The position numbers were made by a program, and so were the translations under genes. From the NCBI RefSeq assembly GCF_038502225.1, contig NC_091378.1:11325456-11389455 (forward strand): DNA of 64,000 bases, in the 5' to 3' direction. This DNA is from Cherax quadricarinatus. Taxonomy: Eukaryota > Arthropoda > Malacostraca > Decapoda > Parastacidae. A model generated the notes under the pieces. That model saw only the letters and a list, made by a program, of their open reading frames with translations. It was not told the DNA's origin and ran no database searches. Shown here piece after piece: positions 35,392 to 45,937 of this stretch. The first letter of the stretch is position 1. Each line of letters starts with the position of its first letter.

Positions 35392-36315
35392 GTTTAAAAT
35401 CATAGGCATTTCACCAATGGCCTTCTCAATCGAGTCTGCAAGTGCTACCACCCCAGCCCCAGAGAGATGTACCCCATCCCTTGCATACATATCATGTTTG
35501 CCATAAAAGTTGTTCCAGTTGTCAATGAATGGGATTGCAAGTTCCTTGCAGTATCTGTCTAGCCAGCAATTTACACCAATTGCCCTAGACAACCATTCAT
35601 TTCCTACTCCCCTTCTAGGCAAGATGCTACATATGATTGGGATCCCTCCCTTAGACTTAATGAAATCTATAGCTGACCTGTACTTATCTAGCAGCTCTTC
35701 TCTCCTACCCTTCCCAATATCATTTCCACCAGCACTGAGACAGATAATGGGCTTGCTCCCATTACCTGACATGATATTATCCAGCCTGTTGACAATGTCC
35801 CCAACACCAGCTCCAGGGAAGCACACTCTATCTCTCATCTTCTTATTCCTATTACAAAAAGCACGGTCAATGTATCTTACCTGAGAGTCACCAACCACAA
35901 GAATGCGCTTACCTCCATTAGCAGGGGCAGTAGTACCCTTACCTTCACTGGCCACTGAAGTACATTCATCCTGAAGAACAGAGAAGCGATTTCCTACCTT
36001 CAGATCTTCACTCTTAACTTTCCTTACTCTGATGCGCCTTCCATTACTGTGAACTACTCGCCACTTGTAGCAGGTGCTGGGCTGCACCTCACTGCTGGTA
36101 GCCGTTGCTGCCTCCCCAACTACAGCCTCCTCACAGCGAGAGACAGACTGCACCTCGCTGCTAGAAGCCTCATTCCCCACAACTCCAGCCACCTCATACT
36201 CTCTCCCAGACCCATTGAGGTGGACCTTCAGCCTCCTAATCTCCTCCTGGAGAAGCAAGACCTCCTCCTTCAACTCTCCAACCTCAATTTTTAAAACACT
36301 GCAGAAGCAAGCCAT
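35389..36315 (-). CDS. CR1-C ORF1: coiled-coil SGNH esterase protein
   Basis: 308 codons from MACFCSVLKIEVGELKEEV. Residues about 8-35 form a Leu/Glu-rich heptad region. A low-complexity linker with two SSEVQ motifs follows. From about residue 140 comes an SGNH hydrolase: VVGDSQVRYID (Ser in GDS), SAGGNDIG and DGVHLSGAG (Asp-x-x-His). Esterase-type ORF1 proteins are characteristic of CR1-group LINEs. Their substrate is not established and a role in RNP assembly is assumed. The frame is intact and ends MILN with TGA. Confidence 0.93.
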   Translation of the reverse strand: MACFCSVLKIEVGELKEEVLLLQEEIRRLKVHLNGSGREYEVAGVVGNEASSSEVQSVSRCEEAVVGEAATATSSEVQPSTCYKWRVVHSNGRRIRVRKVKSEDLKVGNRFSVLQDECTSVASEGKGTTAPANGGKRILVVGDSQVRYIDRAFCNRNKKMRDRVCFPGAGVGDIVNRLDNIMSGNGSKPIICLSAGGNDIGKGRREELLDKYRSAIDFIKSKGGIPIICSILPRRGVGNEWLSRAIGVNCWLDRYCKELAIPFIDNWNNFYGKHDMYARDGVHLSGAGVVALADSIEKAIGEMPMILN

Positions 36316-36387
36316 GCTTTGTAACCGTCCACACTAATCCCCAAAGCAGCTCAGGGTCTGTGACCTCACGTGACGACTGACCACTGA

Positions 36388-36425
36388 GTATTGTGTATTG
36401 TGTATTGTGTATTGTGTATTGTGTA
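36388..36425. repeat. 7-bp tandem repeat at the CR1-C 5' junction
   Basis: Four TATTGTG units lie between the CR1-C 5' end and resumed CR1-B sequence. Uninterrupted CR1 has a single ATATTGTGTATATGG here. Confidence 0.8.
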
Positions 36426-37870
36426 TATGGATTTCAGTAAGGCGTTTGACAGGGTCCCACATCAGAGACTACTGAGGAAAATTAAGGCACATAGAATAGG
36501 AGGAGAATTTTTTTCCTGGATAGAGGCATGGTTGACAAATAGGCAGCAGAGAGTTTGCATAAATGGGGAGAAATCAGAGTGGGGAAGCATCACGAGTGGT
36601 GTTCCACAGGGGTCAGTGTTGGGCCCCCTGTTGTTCACAATCTACATAAACGACATTGATGAGGGCATAAAGAGCGACATAAAAGTTTGCCGATGACACC
36701 AAAATAGGCCGTCGAATTCATTCTGACGAGGACATTAGAGCACTCCAGGAAGATTTGATTAGACTGATGCAGTGGTCGGAGAAGTGGCAGATGCAGTTTA
36801 ACATAGACAAATGCAAAGTTCTAAATGTTGGACAGGAAAATAACCACACCACATATGAACTAAATGTCGCTCTTAATATTACGGATTGCGAAAAAGATTT
36901 AGGAGTCCTGGTTAGCAGTAATCTGAAACCAAGACAACAGTGCATAAGTGTTCGCAATAAAGCTAACAGAATCCTTGGCTTCATATCAAGAAGCATAAAT
37001 AATAGGAGTCCTCAGGTTGTTCTTCAACTCTATATATCCTTGGTTAGACCTCATTTAGATTATGCTGCACAGTTCTGGTCACCGTATTACAGAATGGATA
37101 TAAATGCTCTGGAAAACATACAAAGGAGGATGACAAAGTTGATCCCATGTATCAGAAATCTTCCCTATGAGGATAGACTGAGGTCCCTGAATCTGCACTC
37201 TCTAGAAAGGCGTAGAATTAGGGGGATATGATTGAGGTGTATAAATAGAAGACAGGAATAAATAAAGGGGATGTAAATAACGTGCTGAAAATATCTAGCC
37301 TAGACAGGACTCGTAGCAATGGTTTTAAGTCGGAAAAATTCAGATTCAGGAAGGATATAGGAAAGCACTGGTTTGGTAATAGAGTTGTGGATGAGTGGAA
37401 CAAACTCCCAAGTACAGTTATTGAGGCTAAAACGTTGTGTAGTTTTAAAAATAGGATAGATAAATACATGAGTGGGTGTGGGTGGGTGTGAGTTGAACCT
37501 GACTAGCTTGTGCTACTAGGTCAGTTGTCGTGTTCCTTCCTTAAGTGAATGTGACCTGTCCTGACTAGGTTGGGGCATTGGCTTAAGCCGGTAGGAGACT
37601 TGGACCTGCCTCGCATGGGTCAGTAGGCCTGTTGCAGTGTTCCTTCTTTCTTATGTTCTTATGTTAAAACAGGAATAAATAAAGAGGATGTAAATAGCGT
37701 GCTGAAAATATCCAGCCAAGACACGACTCGCAGCAATGGCTTCAAGTTGGAAAAGTTCAGATTCAGGAAGGATATAGGAAAGCACTGGTTTGGTAATAGA
37801 GTTGTGGATGAGTGAAACAAACTCCCGAGTACCGTCATAAACGTTAAGACGTGTAGTTTTAAAAATAGGT

Positions 37871-39640
37871 AGATCTGTTTCAGTTCAGCATCACAGTCCA
37901 GCACCACGTGGTCAGACACATGGCTTCTGCCGAAAGGAAGAGGTCACGATGTTCCAGGGACACGACGGATGACTCGGATTTAGAAATGGACGACTCGGAT
38001 TTAGAAATGTGGGGCGCAATCCTAGGGAAGAAGTTGCGAGACCACTCCGTGTCATCAGAGGAAAAGTCTCCAGTTCTTACAAGCCTAACCATGCAGCCAG
38101 AGAATACGGAAGGATGGATCAATGTGAACAGTAAGACACGTCGTCCCTCCAAGGAGCAGGTAAACCAGCTCAAATCATCTTCCAGATTCAAGGTAAAGGC
38201 TTATTGGGAACACAAAACCCACTATGGTGTGGTTACACACCTGGAAACACGGCACAAACTGAGGTTCAAGATATGGTTCAACCTGAGGGGAGAACCAATA
38301 CTGACTCATATCAACAGGGAAATGCATATCACCTTGAAGAAAGTCATGGAGACAGACCGCTCCTTCACCCTGGAGGAACTGGATTCTCGGCAGGTCACCA
38401 AGGGTGTAGTGATGCGATACCCGCTGATGATGCCCATGAGGCAGTAGCAGCTCACCCCAGTGTCGTGTCAGCTCAGCGTCTCAAGGCAAAATCGGCAGGC
38501 AGCGCACCAACCCGGCAGGTCCTCATTTAGCATGTAGGACCGCTGCCATCCCAGCTGGACCTCGGTTCTTGGGGCAGGCACGATGTCAGGACCTTCACGG
38601 CAGTACCAGCTCGCCGTTTCAAGTGCCAGCATTGCGGACACTTGGGTGCACTCTGTCCGAACAGAGTAATCTGCGGTGTCTGCAGCCAGCCCCACCCTAC
38701 CGAGGAATGCATCACCGAGCTGAAGAATGCATCGCCACCCACTCCACGATGCCCGAATTGCAGGCAGAAACACCATGCCTGGAACCCTCGATGCCCTGAG
38801 AGGCTCACTAGAATTCGTGAGGCCTGGAAGACACCAACGACGAGACAGCAGGCTACGGCAGAGCATCACTCTCAGCAGACGATGGGTGCAGAGAATCCTG
38901 CCATAGTGCAGAACTCTCATCAGGCAACCCAACTCAATGCCCAGGAATTTCCGACCCTTGAAGACTCAACCAGGCGTCATGAACAGGAGCATCCTCCCCC
39001 ACTACCGCAACGAAGAAACAAAAACATGAGGAACAAGCGGCGCCAACAGGAAACATCTGGGCAACGCAATCAGCAGACGGCACTACACGAGCCCCCACCG
39101 GCCTCCTTGCCAAGCACAGCCAGGTGAGGCTGCGCCTCACCAGCAGATGCCGGGTACACAACTTGGCATACAGCAACAGCCCACGGTGTGCACAGTGAAG
39201 AAATACAACCCACAGCAGTCCCCACAGATTACAGCAGCCCAGATAATATCCACTGCTTCGAACCCACCGACAACGCAGGCCCTCAACAGAGAGGATCTGT
39301 TAACACTCATCAAGGCATTCACGGATATTATCTGCAACACAATCACCTCCACGGAACAACAGAGCATGTTCCGGCAGATGGTCAGCACACTCCTGAGGGT
39401 GTGCTTACTGACAGAGCAGGAAACAGTGGATGTCATGAATCTGCAGATTATCAGAGCGGACAGAGCCCAGTCCCCAGCTCAGGAAACGGCTGAGATGGAG
39501 CAACCTCAGTCGCTTATGAGGCACACTAGCTGAACTGTCTGGAACAGTGCTTGAGCAGCATATGCTACAACAGTGAAGAATCAATTCTCCTTCAGGAGTC
39601 AGAGACTGGTCATCTCAAGATTAAGACCCGTGAACATTCA
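37871..39640 (+). mobile_element. gag-bearing LINE, 3' part missing
   Basis: It starts at the break in CR1-A (37870) and is cut at 39640 by PLE sequence. It contains a gag-type ORF1 and perhaps the first ORF2 codons. Probable Jockey/I-type non-LTR element, different from the gag-only LINE at 25-27 kb. Confidence 0.65.
37908..39533 (+). pseudogene. gag-like ORF1 with CCHC zinc knuckles
   Basis: The N-terminal part (to 38447) has a duplicated DDSDLEM. Frameshifts separate it from a zinc-knuckle region at 38625-38800: CQHCGHLGALC (shortened), CGVCSQPHPTEEC and CPNCRQKHHAWNPRC. EFPTLED and a basic Gln-rich region follow. The last part (39147-39533) is Gln/Thr-rich and ends SLMRHTS. Three knuckles in this order fit ORF1 of Jockey/I-type LINEs. 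GC content is visibly higher than in the neighbouring elements. Confidence 0.7.
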
Positions 39641-39705
39641 AATGGTATAAAATACCGACAGGTTGTTAGGTAAGACACATATGCAACAGTTAGGTATCTT
39701 TAATT

Positions 39706-39742
39706 CGAAACGTTTCGCCTACACAGTAGGCTTCTTCAGTCG
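39706..39742 (-). ncRNA. hammerhead-like motif, family B
   Basis: Minus strand: CGA, CUGAAGA, stem II GCCUAC/GUAGGC, GAAACGUU, UCG; identical fold to 5705-5741. Confidence 0.55.
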
Positions 39743-39887
39743 AGTACAGAAAAGTTGATAAAGCAGAAGAGACTTGAAGACGATGTAATCAGTCCATCAC
39801 CCTTGAAGTTTTGAGGTGGTCAGTCCCTCAGTCTGGAGAAGAGTATTGTTCCATAGTCTGAAACAATATGGAGTTGAAGTAACGAAC

Positions 39888-39937
39888 GAACGAACGAAAG
39901 TTCAGGTAAGATCCCAAATGGGATGAGCGGGGAAGAC
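39888..39937 (-). repeat. 3' tip of the gag-only LINE
   Basis: AAGTTCAGGTAAGATCCCAA and ATGGGATGAGCGGG match 25411-25441, preceded by (AACG)n. It is a minimal 5'-truncated copy inserted in PLE sequence. Confidence 0.65.
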
Positions 39938-40175
39938 ACAGTAGGCTTCTTCAGTCGAGTACAGAAAAGTACTCGGTATTTTATACCATGTCGGTATTTT
40001 ATACCATTTGAATGTTCACTCTGTCAGACACTGCAACATAAGGGTATCTTGGTACAGACCTGAAATCAACTTTGTCAACATTTACTAGTGAGAATGGCTG
40101 GATTTGAGAGGGACCTGACCTTCCATCGACAACATTCTTACCTCTACTAGTGGCCTACATCTCGCCTCCAGGCGT

Positions 40176-40184
40176 TATATAAGG
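40176..40184 (+). promoter_or_regulatory. TATA-like element in PLE repeat
   Basis: TATATAAGG in the non-coding family B repeat, in the same relative zone as those at 27409 and 30606. Promoter role inferred. Confidence 0.35.
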
Positions 40185-40302
40185 CTCCATTCTGTCACTT
40201 CAACTCCATTTTGTTTCAGACTATGGAACTACTCTTCTCCAGACTGAGGGACTGACCACCTCAAAACTTCAAGGGTGATGGACTGATTAAATCGTCTTCA
40301 AG

Positions 40303-40790
40303 TATCTGGATAGAGGCATGGTTGACAAATAGGCAGCAGAGAGTTTGCATAAATGGGGAGAAATCAGAGTGGGGAAGCGTCACGAGTGGTGTTCCACAGG
40401 GGTCAGTGTTGGGCCCCCTGCTGTTCACAATCTACATAAACGACGTAGATGAGGGCATAAAGAGCGACATCAGCAAGTTTGCCGATGACACCAAAATAGG
40501 CCGTCGAATTCATTCTGACGAGGACATTAGAGCACTCCAGGAAGATTTGAATAGACTGACGCAGTGGTCAGAGAAGTGGCAGATGAAGTTTAATATAGGC
40601 AAATGCAAAGTTCTAAATGTTGGACAGGACAATAACCATGCCACATATAAACTAAATAATGTAGATCTTAATATTACGGATGGCGAAAAAGATTTAGGAG
40701 TTCTGGTTAGCAGTAATCTGAAACCAAGACAACAGTGCATAAGTGTTCGCAATAAAGCTAATAGAATCCTTGGCTTCATATCAAGAAGCG
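40303..40790 (+). mobile_element. CR1 RT fragment, both ends missing
   Basis: From [14 protein letters not shown] through [22 protein letters not shown] and VLVSSNLKPRQQC to ILGFISRS, with an open frame (40322-40795) very close to CR1-C. It is cut on the left at PLE sequence and on the right at the 42-bp minisatellite, so it is neither 3'-anchored nor full. Confidence 0.9.
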
Positions 40791-42210
40791 TGTAGTGATG
40801 GTGCAACTGTGATACTCCACCTGGTGATAGTTTGTAGTGATGGTGCAACTGTGATACTCCACCTGGTGATAGTGTGTAGTGATGGTGCAACTGTGATACT
40901 CCACCTGGTGATAGTGTGTAGTGATGAGTGCAACTGTGATACTCCACCTGGTGATAGTGTGTAGTGATGGTGCAACTGTGATACTCCACCTGGTGATAGT
41001 GTGTAGTGATGGTGCAACTGTGATACTCCACCTGGTGATAGTGTGTAGTGATGGTGCAACTGTGATACTCCACCTGGTGATAGTGTGTAGTGATGAGTGC
41101 AACTGTGATACTCCACCTGGTGATAGTGTGTAGTGATGGTGCAACTGTGATACTCCACCTGGTGATAGTGTGTAGTGATGGTGCAACTGTGATACTCCAC
41201 CTGGTGATAGTGTGTAGTGATGAGTGCAACTGTGATACTCCACCTGGTGATAGTGTGTAGTGATTGTGCAACTGTGATACTCCACCTAGTGATAGTGTGT
41301 AGTGATGGTGCAACTGTGATACTCCACCTGGTGATAGTGTTTAGTGATGGTGCAACTGTGATACTCCACCTGGTGATAGTGTGTAGTGATGGTGCAACTG
41401 TGATACTCCACCTGGTGATAGTGTGTAGTGATGAGTGCAACTGTGATACTCCACCTAGTGATAGTGTGTAGTGATAGTGCAACTGTGATACTCCACCTGG
41501 TGATAGTGTGTAGTGATGGTGCAACTGTGATACTCCACCTGGTGATAGTGTGTAGTGATGGTGCAACTGTGATACTCCACCTGGTGATAGTGTGTAGTGA
41601 TGGTGCAACTATGATACTCCACCTGGTGATAGTGTGTAGTGATGGTGCAACTGTGATACTCCACCTGGTGATAGTGTGTAGTGATGGTGCAACTGTGATA
41701 CTCCACCTGGTGATAGTGTGTAGTGATGGTGCAACTGTAATACTCCACCTGGTGATAGTGTGTAGTGATGGTGCAACTGTGATACTCCACCTGGTGATAG
41801 TGTGTAGTGATGGTGCAACTGTGATACTCCACCTGGTGATAGTGTGTAGTGATGGTGCAACTGTGATACTCCACCGGGTGATAGTGTGTAGTGATGGTGC
41901 AACTGTGATACTCCACCTGGTGATAGTGTGTAGTGATGGTGCAACTACGATACTCCACCTGGTGATAGTGCAACTGTGATACTCCACCTGGTGATAGTGT
42001 GTAGTGATTGTGCAACTGTGATACTCCACCTGGTGATAGTGTGTAGTGATTGTGCAACTGTGATACTCCACCTGGTGATAGTGTGTAGTGATTGTGCAAC
42101 TGTGATACTCCACCTGGTGATAGTGTGTAGTGATGGTGCAACTATGATACTCCACCTGTTGATAGTGTGCAGTGATGGTGCAACTGTGATACTCCTGTGA
42201 TACTCCACCT
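40791..42210. repeat. 42-bp minisatellite, about 34 units
   Basis: The unit contains GTGATGGTGCAACTGTGATA and CTCCACCTGGTGATAGTGTG. 42 is divisible by three, so frames stay open on both strands (up to 289 codons on the minus strand). They are not genes. One-base-longer units with GATGAGTGC at about 40924, 41093, 41220 and 41431 shift the frame. Confidence 0.95.
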
Positions 42211-42372
42211 GGTGAAAACTACTTCCCCTCATCCCTGACCGCCCACCCACGCACTCACACACACACACTCACCCTCACACCCACCCACACACCACCCACG
42301 CACACGCCCACATACACACCCACACACCCCCACACACCCCCACTCACACACACACCCACAACACCCCCAACA

Positions 42373-42435
<63 letters not shown>
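42211..42435. repeat. (AC)-rich tract
   Basis: Degenerate CACAC and CACCC sequence ending in a pure (AC)n run (42375-42435) that touches the truncated 5' end of L-AC copy 1. Confidence 0.95.
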
Positions 42436-42437
<2 letters not shown>

Positions 42438-45400
42438 ACAGGCAGTGGGAGAAGGAAAAGACAAAATCAGTGTTTATCCATGGGCCTCAGGAGAGAGAGG
42501 AAAGGGCACACACTGAAAGACGGCAGGCAGAAAGAAAGGGGATTGAGAACATCATCACAGAAAGAGCTGAAGAAGACATGGACGAGATTGTAAATTTTCA
42601 GAGAATAAGGGGGTACTTGAAAGGGAGAAAACGACCAATCAAGCTGATTTTCAGGACAGAAACAGTGCGGAACAGGATCTTTCAAGATAAACCACGGTTG
42701 AAGCACTCGGCAGAGTACTAGAGGGTGTTCCTAGACAGAGACAGAACACAAACAGAGCGACAGCAGCTGAGGGAGAGGACAAAAAAGCGAAAGGAGCTAG
42801 GAAGGGAGACAAGGACGGAACCAGCGGAGGTCAGTCAGAGCATGACAGAGCAGCAAGGGCAAGCACACACAGAACCATCCCCAGAACCCCCACAACCTAT
42901 CACACCATCCCAACACAAACTACAATCCATACTCACAGCTTCCACCCAACACACAGCTATGGAATCCCACAGTATGCTACCAGGTCTCCCACCCTCACAG
43001 GCCCCCCAAACCAGTGTTGGAGAGGAAACTGAAAGTATGGTACACAAACGCTGATGCAATAACAAATAAGTGGGAGGAGTGGCACGAAAGAGTCAGAGGC
43101 ATCACCAGACATCATAGCTCTCGCAGAAACCAAGCTTACAAGTATGATAACAGATGCCATCTTTCCAACGAGATACCAGATCCTGAGGAAAGACAGAGGG
43201 AACAGGGGGGTGGAGGAGTGGCACTGCTGATCAAAAACCGATGAAATTTTGATGAGCTGGAGAGAGGAGACAGCAGAGAAGTAAGTGATTACATAGCAGG
43301 AATGCTTCACTCTGGAGGTCCCAAAGTGGTAATTGCAGTGATGTATAACCCTCAACAGAACAGCAGGAGGCCAAAGCAAGAGTATGTTGAGAGCAATAGA
43401 GCGATGGTTGACACACTGGCTGCAGTGGTCAGAAGAGCTCATGCATGCAGGGTAAAGCTCCTGATCATGGGTGAATTAAACAACAAGGAAATCGATTGGC
43501 AGAACTTGGAGCCACATGGGGGCCAAGATACATGGAGGGCTAAGATGATGGAGGTGGTACTGGAAAACTTCATGTACCAACACGTAAGGGACACTACAAG
43601 AGAGAGAGAGGATGAACCAGCAAGACTGGACCTAGTATTCACCTTGAGTAGTGCAGATATTGAGGACATCACATATGAAAGACCGCTTAGGGCAAGCGAT
43701 CATGTGATTTTGAGCTTCGAATACACAGTAGAGCTACAAGTGGAGAGGAAAGCAGGAAGGCCAGGGCGAATGAAGCCAAACTACAAGAAAGGGGACCACA
43801 CGGGAATGAGGAACTTCCTGAACGGGGTTCAGTGGGACAAAGAACTGGCAGGGAAGCCAGTTAATGAGATGATGGAATATGTAACAACAATGTGCAAGGA
43901 GGCTGAGGAGAAGTTTGTACCCATGGGTAACAGGAATAAGGAAAAAGCCACGATGAGCCCATGGTTCACCCAAAGGTGCAGGGAGGCAAAAGCCAAGTGT
44001 GCTAGGGAATGGAAGAAGTATAGAAGGCAAAGGACCCAGGAGAATAAGGAGAGCAATCGTAGAGCCAGAAATGAATATGCACAGATAAGAAGGGAGGCCC
44101 AACGACAATATGAAAACGACATAGCAGCGAAAGCCAAATCTCACCCGAAGCTGTTATACAGTCACATCAGGAGGAAAACAACATTCAAGGACCAGGTAAT
44201 GAGGCTAAGGAAGGAAGGAGAAGAGACAACAAGAAATGACCGTGAAGTATGTGAGGAACTTGAAGGGGCTCCAGAAAGACGGAGAGGTGGGGTACACCAC
44301 CTGTGTACTGTGTACTGTGTCCAGTACACATAACCGAGGAAGAAGTGAAGAGGCTTCTGAGTGAGCTAGATGCCTCAAAGGCAATGGGGCCGGATAACAT
44401 CTCTCCATGGGTCCTGAGAGAGGGAGCAGAGGTGCTATGTGTACCCTTAACAACAATATTCAACACATCTGTCGAAACAGGGAGATTGCCTGAGGCATGG
44501 AAGACAGCAAATGTAGTCCCAATCTTTAAAAAAGGAGACAGACATGAAGCATTAAACTACAGACCAGTGTTACTGACATGTATAGTATGCAAAGTCATGG
44601 AGAAGATTATCAGGAAAAGAGTGGTGGAACACCTAGAAAGGAATGATCTCATCAACAGCAGCCAACATGGTTTCAGGGTTTGGGAATTCCTGTGTCACAA
44701 ACCTACTGGAGTTCTATGACATGGTGACAGCAGTAAGACAAGAGAGAGAGGGGTGGGTGGATTGCATTATCAAGGACTGCAAGAAGGCGTCTGACACAGT
44801 TCCACACAACGATTAGTGCAAAAACTGGAGGACCAAGCAGGGATAACAGGGAAGGCACTACAGTGGATCAGGGAATACTTGTCAGAAGACAGCAGCGAGT
44901 CATGGTACGTCGCGAGGTGTCAGAGTGGGCGCCTGTGACCAGCGGGGTCCCACAGGGGTCAGTCCTAGGACCAGTGCTGTTTCTGGTATTTGTGAAAAAC
45001 ATGACGGAAGGAATAGACTCTGAAGTGTCCCTGTTTGCAGATGATGTGAAGTTGATGAGAAGAATTTATTCGATCGAGGACCAGGCTGCAATCCTGGTCC
45101 AGCAATTGGCTCTTGGAGTTCAACCCCACCAAGTGGGGAAGGGCAAAGAAGACCGCAGACGGAGTACAGTCTAGGGGGCCAGAGACTATAAACCTCACTC
45201 AAGGAAAAAGATCTTGGGGTTAGTATAACACCAGGCACATCTCCTGAAGAGCACAACCAAATAACTGCTGCAGCATATGGGCGCCTAGCGAACCTCAGAA
45301 CAGCATTCCGACATCTTAATAAGAAATCGTTCAGGACCCTGTACACCGTGTACGTTAGGCCCATATTGCAGTATGCGGCACCAGTTTGGAACTCGCACCT

Positions 45401-45878
45401 AGCCAAGCACGTAAAGAAACTAGAGAAAGTGCAAAGGTTTGCAACAAGACTAGTCCCAGAGCTAAGGGGTATGTCCTACGAGGAGAGGTTAAGGGAAATC
45501 GATGTGACGACTCAGGAGGACAGGAGAGATAGAGGGGACATGATAGAGACATACAAAACATTGAGAGGAATTGACAAGGTGGACAAAGACAGGATGTTCC
45601 AGAGATGGGACACAGCAACAAGAGGACACAGTTGAAAGTTGAAGACACAGATTAATCACAGGGATGTTAGGAAGTATTTCTTCAGCCACAGAGTAGTCAG
45701 GAAGTGGAATTGTTTGGGAAGCGATGTAGTGGAGGCAGTATCCATACATAGCTTTAAGCAGAGGTATGATAAAGCTCACGGTTCAGGGAAAGTGACCTAG
45801 TAGCGACCAGTGAAGAGGCGGGGCCAGGAGCTTGGACTCAACCCCTGCAACCTCAACTAGGTGAGTACAATAGGTGAT

Positions 45879-45880
<2 letters not shown>
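42436..45880 (+). mobile_element. L-AC LINE copy 1, 5'-truncated and decayed
   Basis: It begins in the ORF1 region (FIHGPQEREE, INFQRIRGYLKGRKRPIK-like codons) and runs through endonuclease, RT and 3' UTR to TAGGTGAGTACAATAGGTG at about 45875, followed by (AC)n. Clade: CR1/L2 group by RT motifs; the exact family is not assigned. Confidence 0.85.
42470..45640 (+). pseudogene. L-AC copy 1: ORF1 domain, endonuclease, RT
   Basis: ORF1-domain remnants (42470-43050) are followed by WYTNADAITNKWEEWHERV and GGGGVALLIKN (43014-43244). The endonuclease is then open for 343 codons (43302-44333: IMGELNNKEIDW, where GDFN has become GELN; RASDHVIL). Near 44270-44335 a deletion with a CTGTGTACTGTGTACTGTG insertion removes about 45 codons. 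RT blocks [32 protein letters not shown] and [10 protein letters not shown] remain, but frameshifts at about 44680, 44800 and 45090 kill the frame. Confidence 0.85.
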
Positions 45881-45931
<51 letters not shown>

Positions 45932-45937
45932 ACACAA
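45881..45937. repeat. (AC)n between two L-AC copies
   Basis: Pure (AC)n with one CTCACA interruption; touches the 3' end of copy 1 and the 5' end of copy 2. Confidence 0.95.

Larger units (their letters stand above)
32267..36387 (-). mobile_element. full-length, apparently intact CR1 (CR1-C)
   Basis: Read on the minus strand: a 5' UTR of about 70 bases (from 36387), ORF1, ORF2 and a 3' UTR ending in repeated GTTCTTAT at 32267. Both ORFs are open. It is inserted in CR1-B between GGTAAT and a block of TATTGTG repeats, with no clear target duplication. Near-identity with the copy at 3665-5303 points to recent mobility. This is the best candidate in the window for a source element. Confidence 0.95.
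29787..37491 (+). pseudogene. CR1-B ORF2 (endonuclease-RT), multiply interrupted
   Basis: The pieces are: endonuclease start (VYYTNSRSVRNK, TETW, 29787-30150); MGDFNYRQINW and ESDHKSLSF (30898-31581); the linker and start of RT (31731-32266); after CR1-[14 protein letters not shown] (36427), [12 protein letters not shown] and [10 protein letters not shown] (one-base shift near 36685), and the C-terminus to SGCGWV (37491). At least four frameshifts or stops are present besides the two insertions. Confidence 0.85.
28817..37665 (+). mobile_element. CR1-B, near-full-length, inserted in CR1-A
   Basis: CR1-B begins in the 5' UTR (ACGTGAGGTCACAGG at 28817) and ends with GTTCTTATGTT at 37665. Between are ORF1, ORF2 and the 3' UTR, interrupted by a PLE foldback (30145-30803) and CR1-C (32267-36387). 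CR1-A is continuous across its ends (AAATGG, then AAACAGGAATAAATAAA) with no target duplication. Confidence 0.88.
23975..37870 (+). mobile_element. CR1-A, host of a nested insertion complex
   Basis: CR1 ORF2 sequence can be followed through the segments 23975-25303, 27571-28204, 28593-28816 and 37666-37870 in consistent order. They cover endonuclease (DFNFKQIGWNNL), linker, RT ([33 protein letters not shown] at 27578; GASQGSVLGP; FADDTKIDRP at 27847) and the C-terminal domain. The 5' end is truncated against (AAT)n. The coding frame is dead. Inserted in it are a LINE tip (24087-24154), a PLE foldback (25304-27558), a small foldback (28205-28592) and CR1-B (28817-37665). Confidence 0.85.
39641..40302. 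mobile_element. PLE terminal repeats, rearranged (family B)
   Basis: Left arm from AATGGTATAAAATACCGAC (39642) with a hammerhead-like motif. The inverted counterpart of 39770-39865 lies at 40205-40302 (GACTGAGGGACTGACCACCT and relatives). Between are a gag-LINE tip (39888-39937), a second arm fragment (39938-40010) and a promoter-like region (TATATAAGG at 40176). The right end is cut by a CR1 fragment. Confidence 0.65.

Noticed and set aside
35389..36315. SGNH esterase as a host lipase or acetylesterase gene
   Set aside because: It sits exactly in the ORF1 position of a CR1 element with coiled coil upstream and ORF2 overlapping; esterase ORF1 is known from CR1-group LINEs.
40510..42268. Long His/Tyr-rich frames on the minus strand and Val/Ile-rich frames on the plus strand
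   Set aside because: They come from the 42-bp minisatellite, whose length is a multiple of three.
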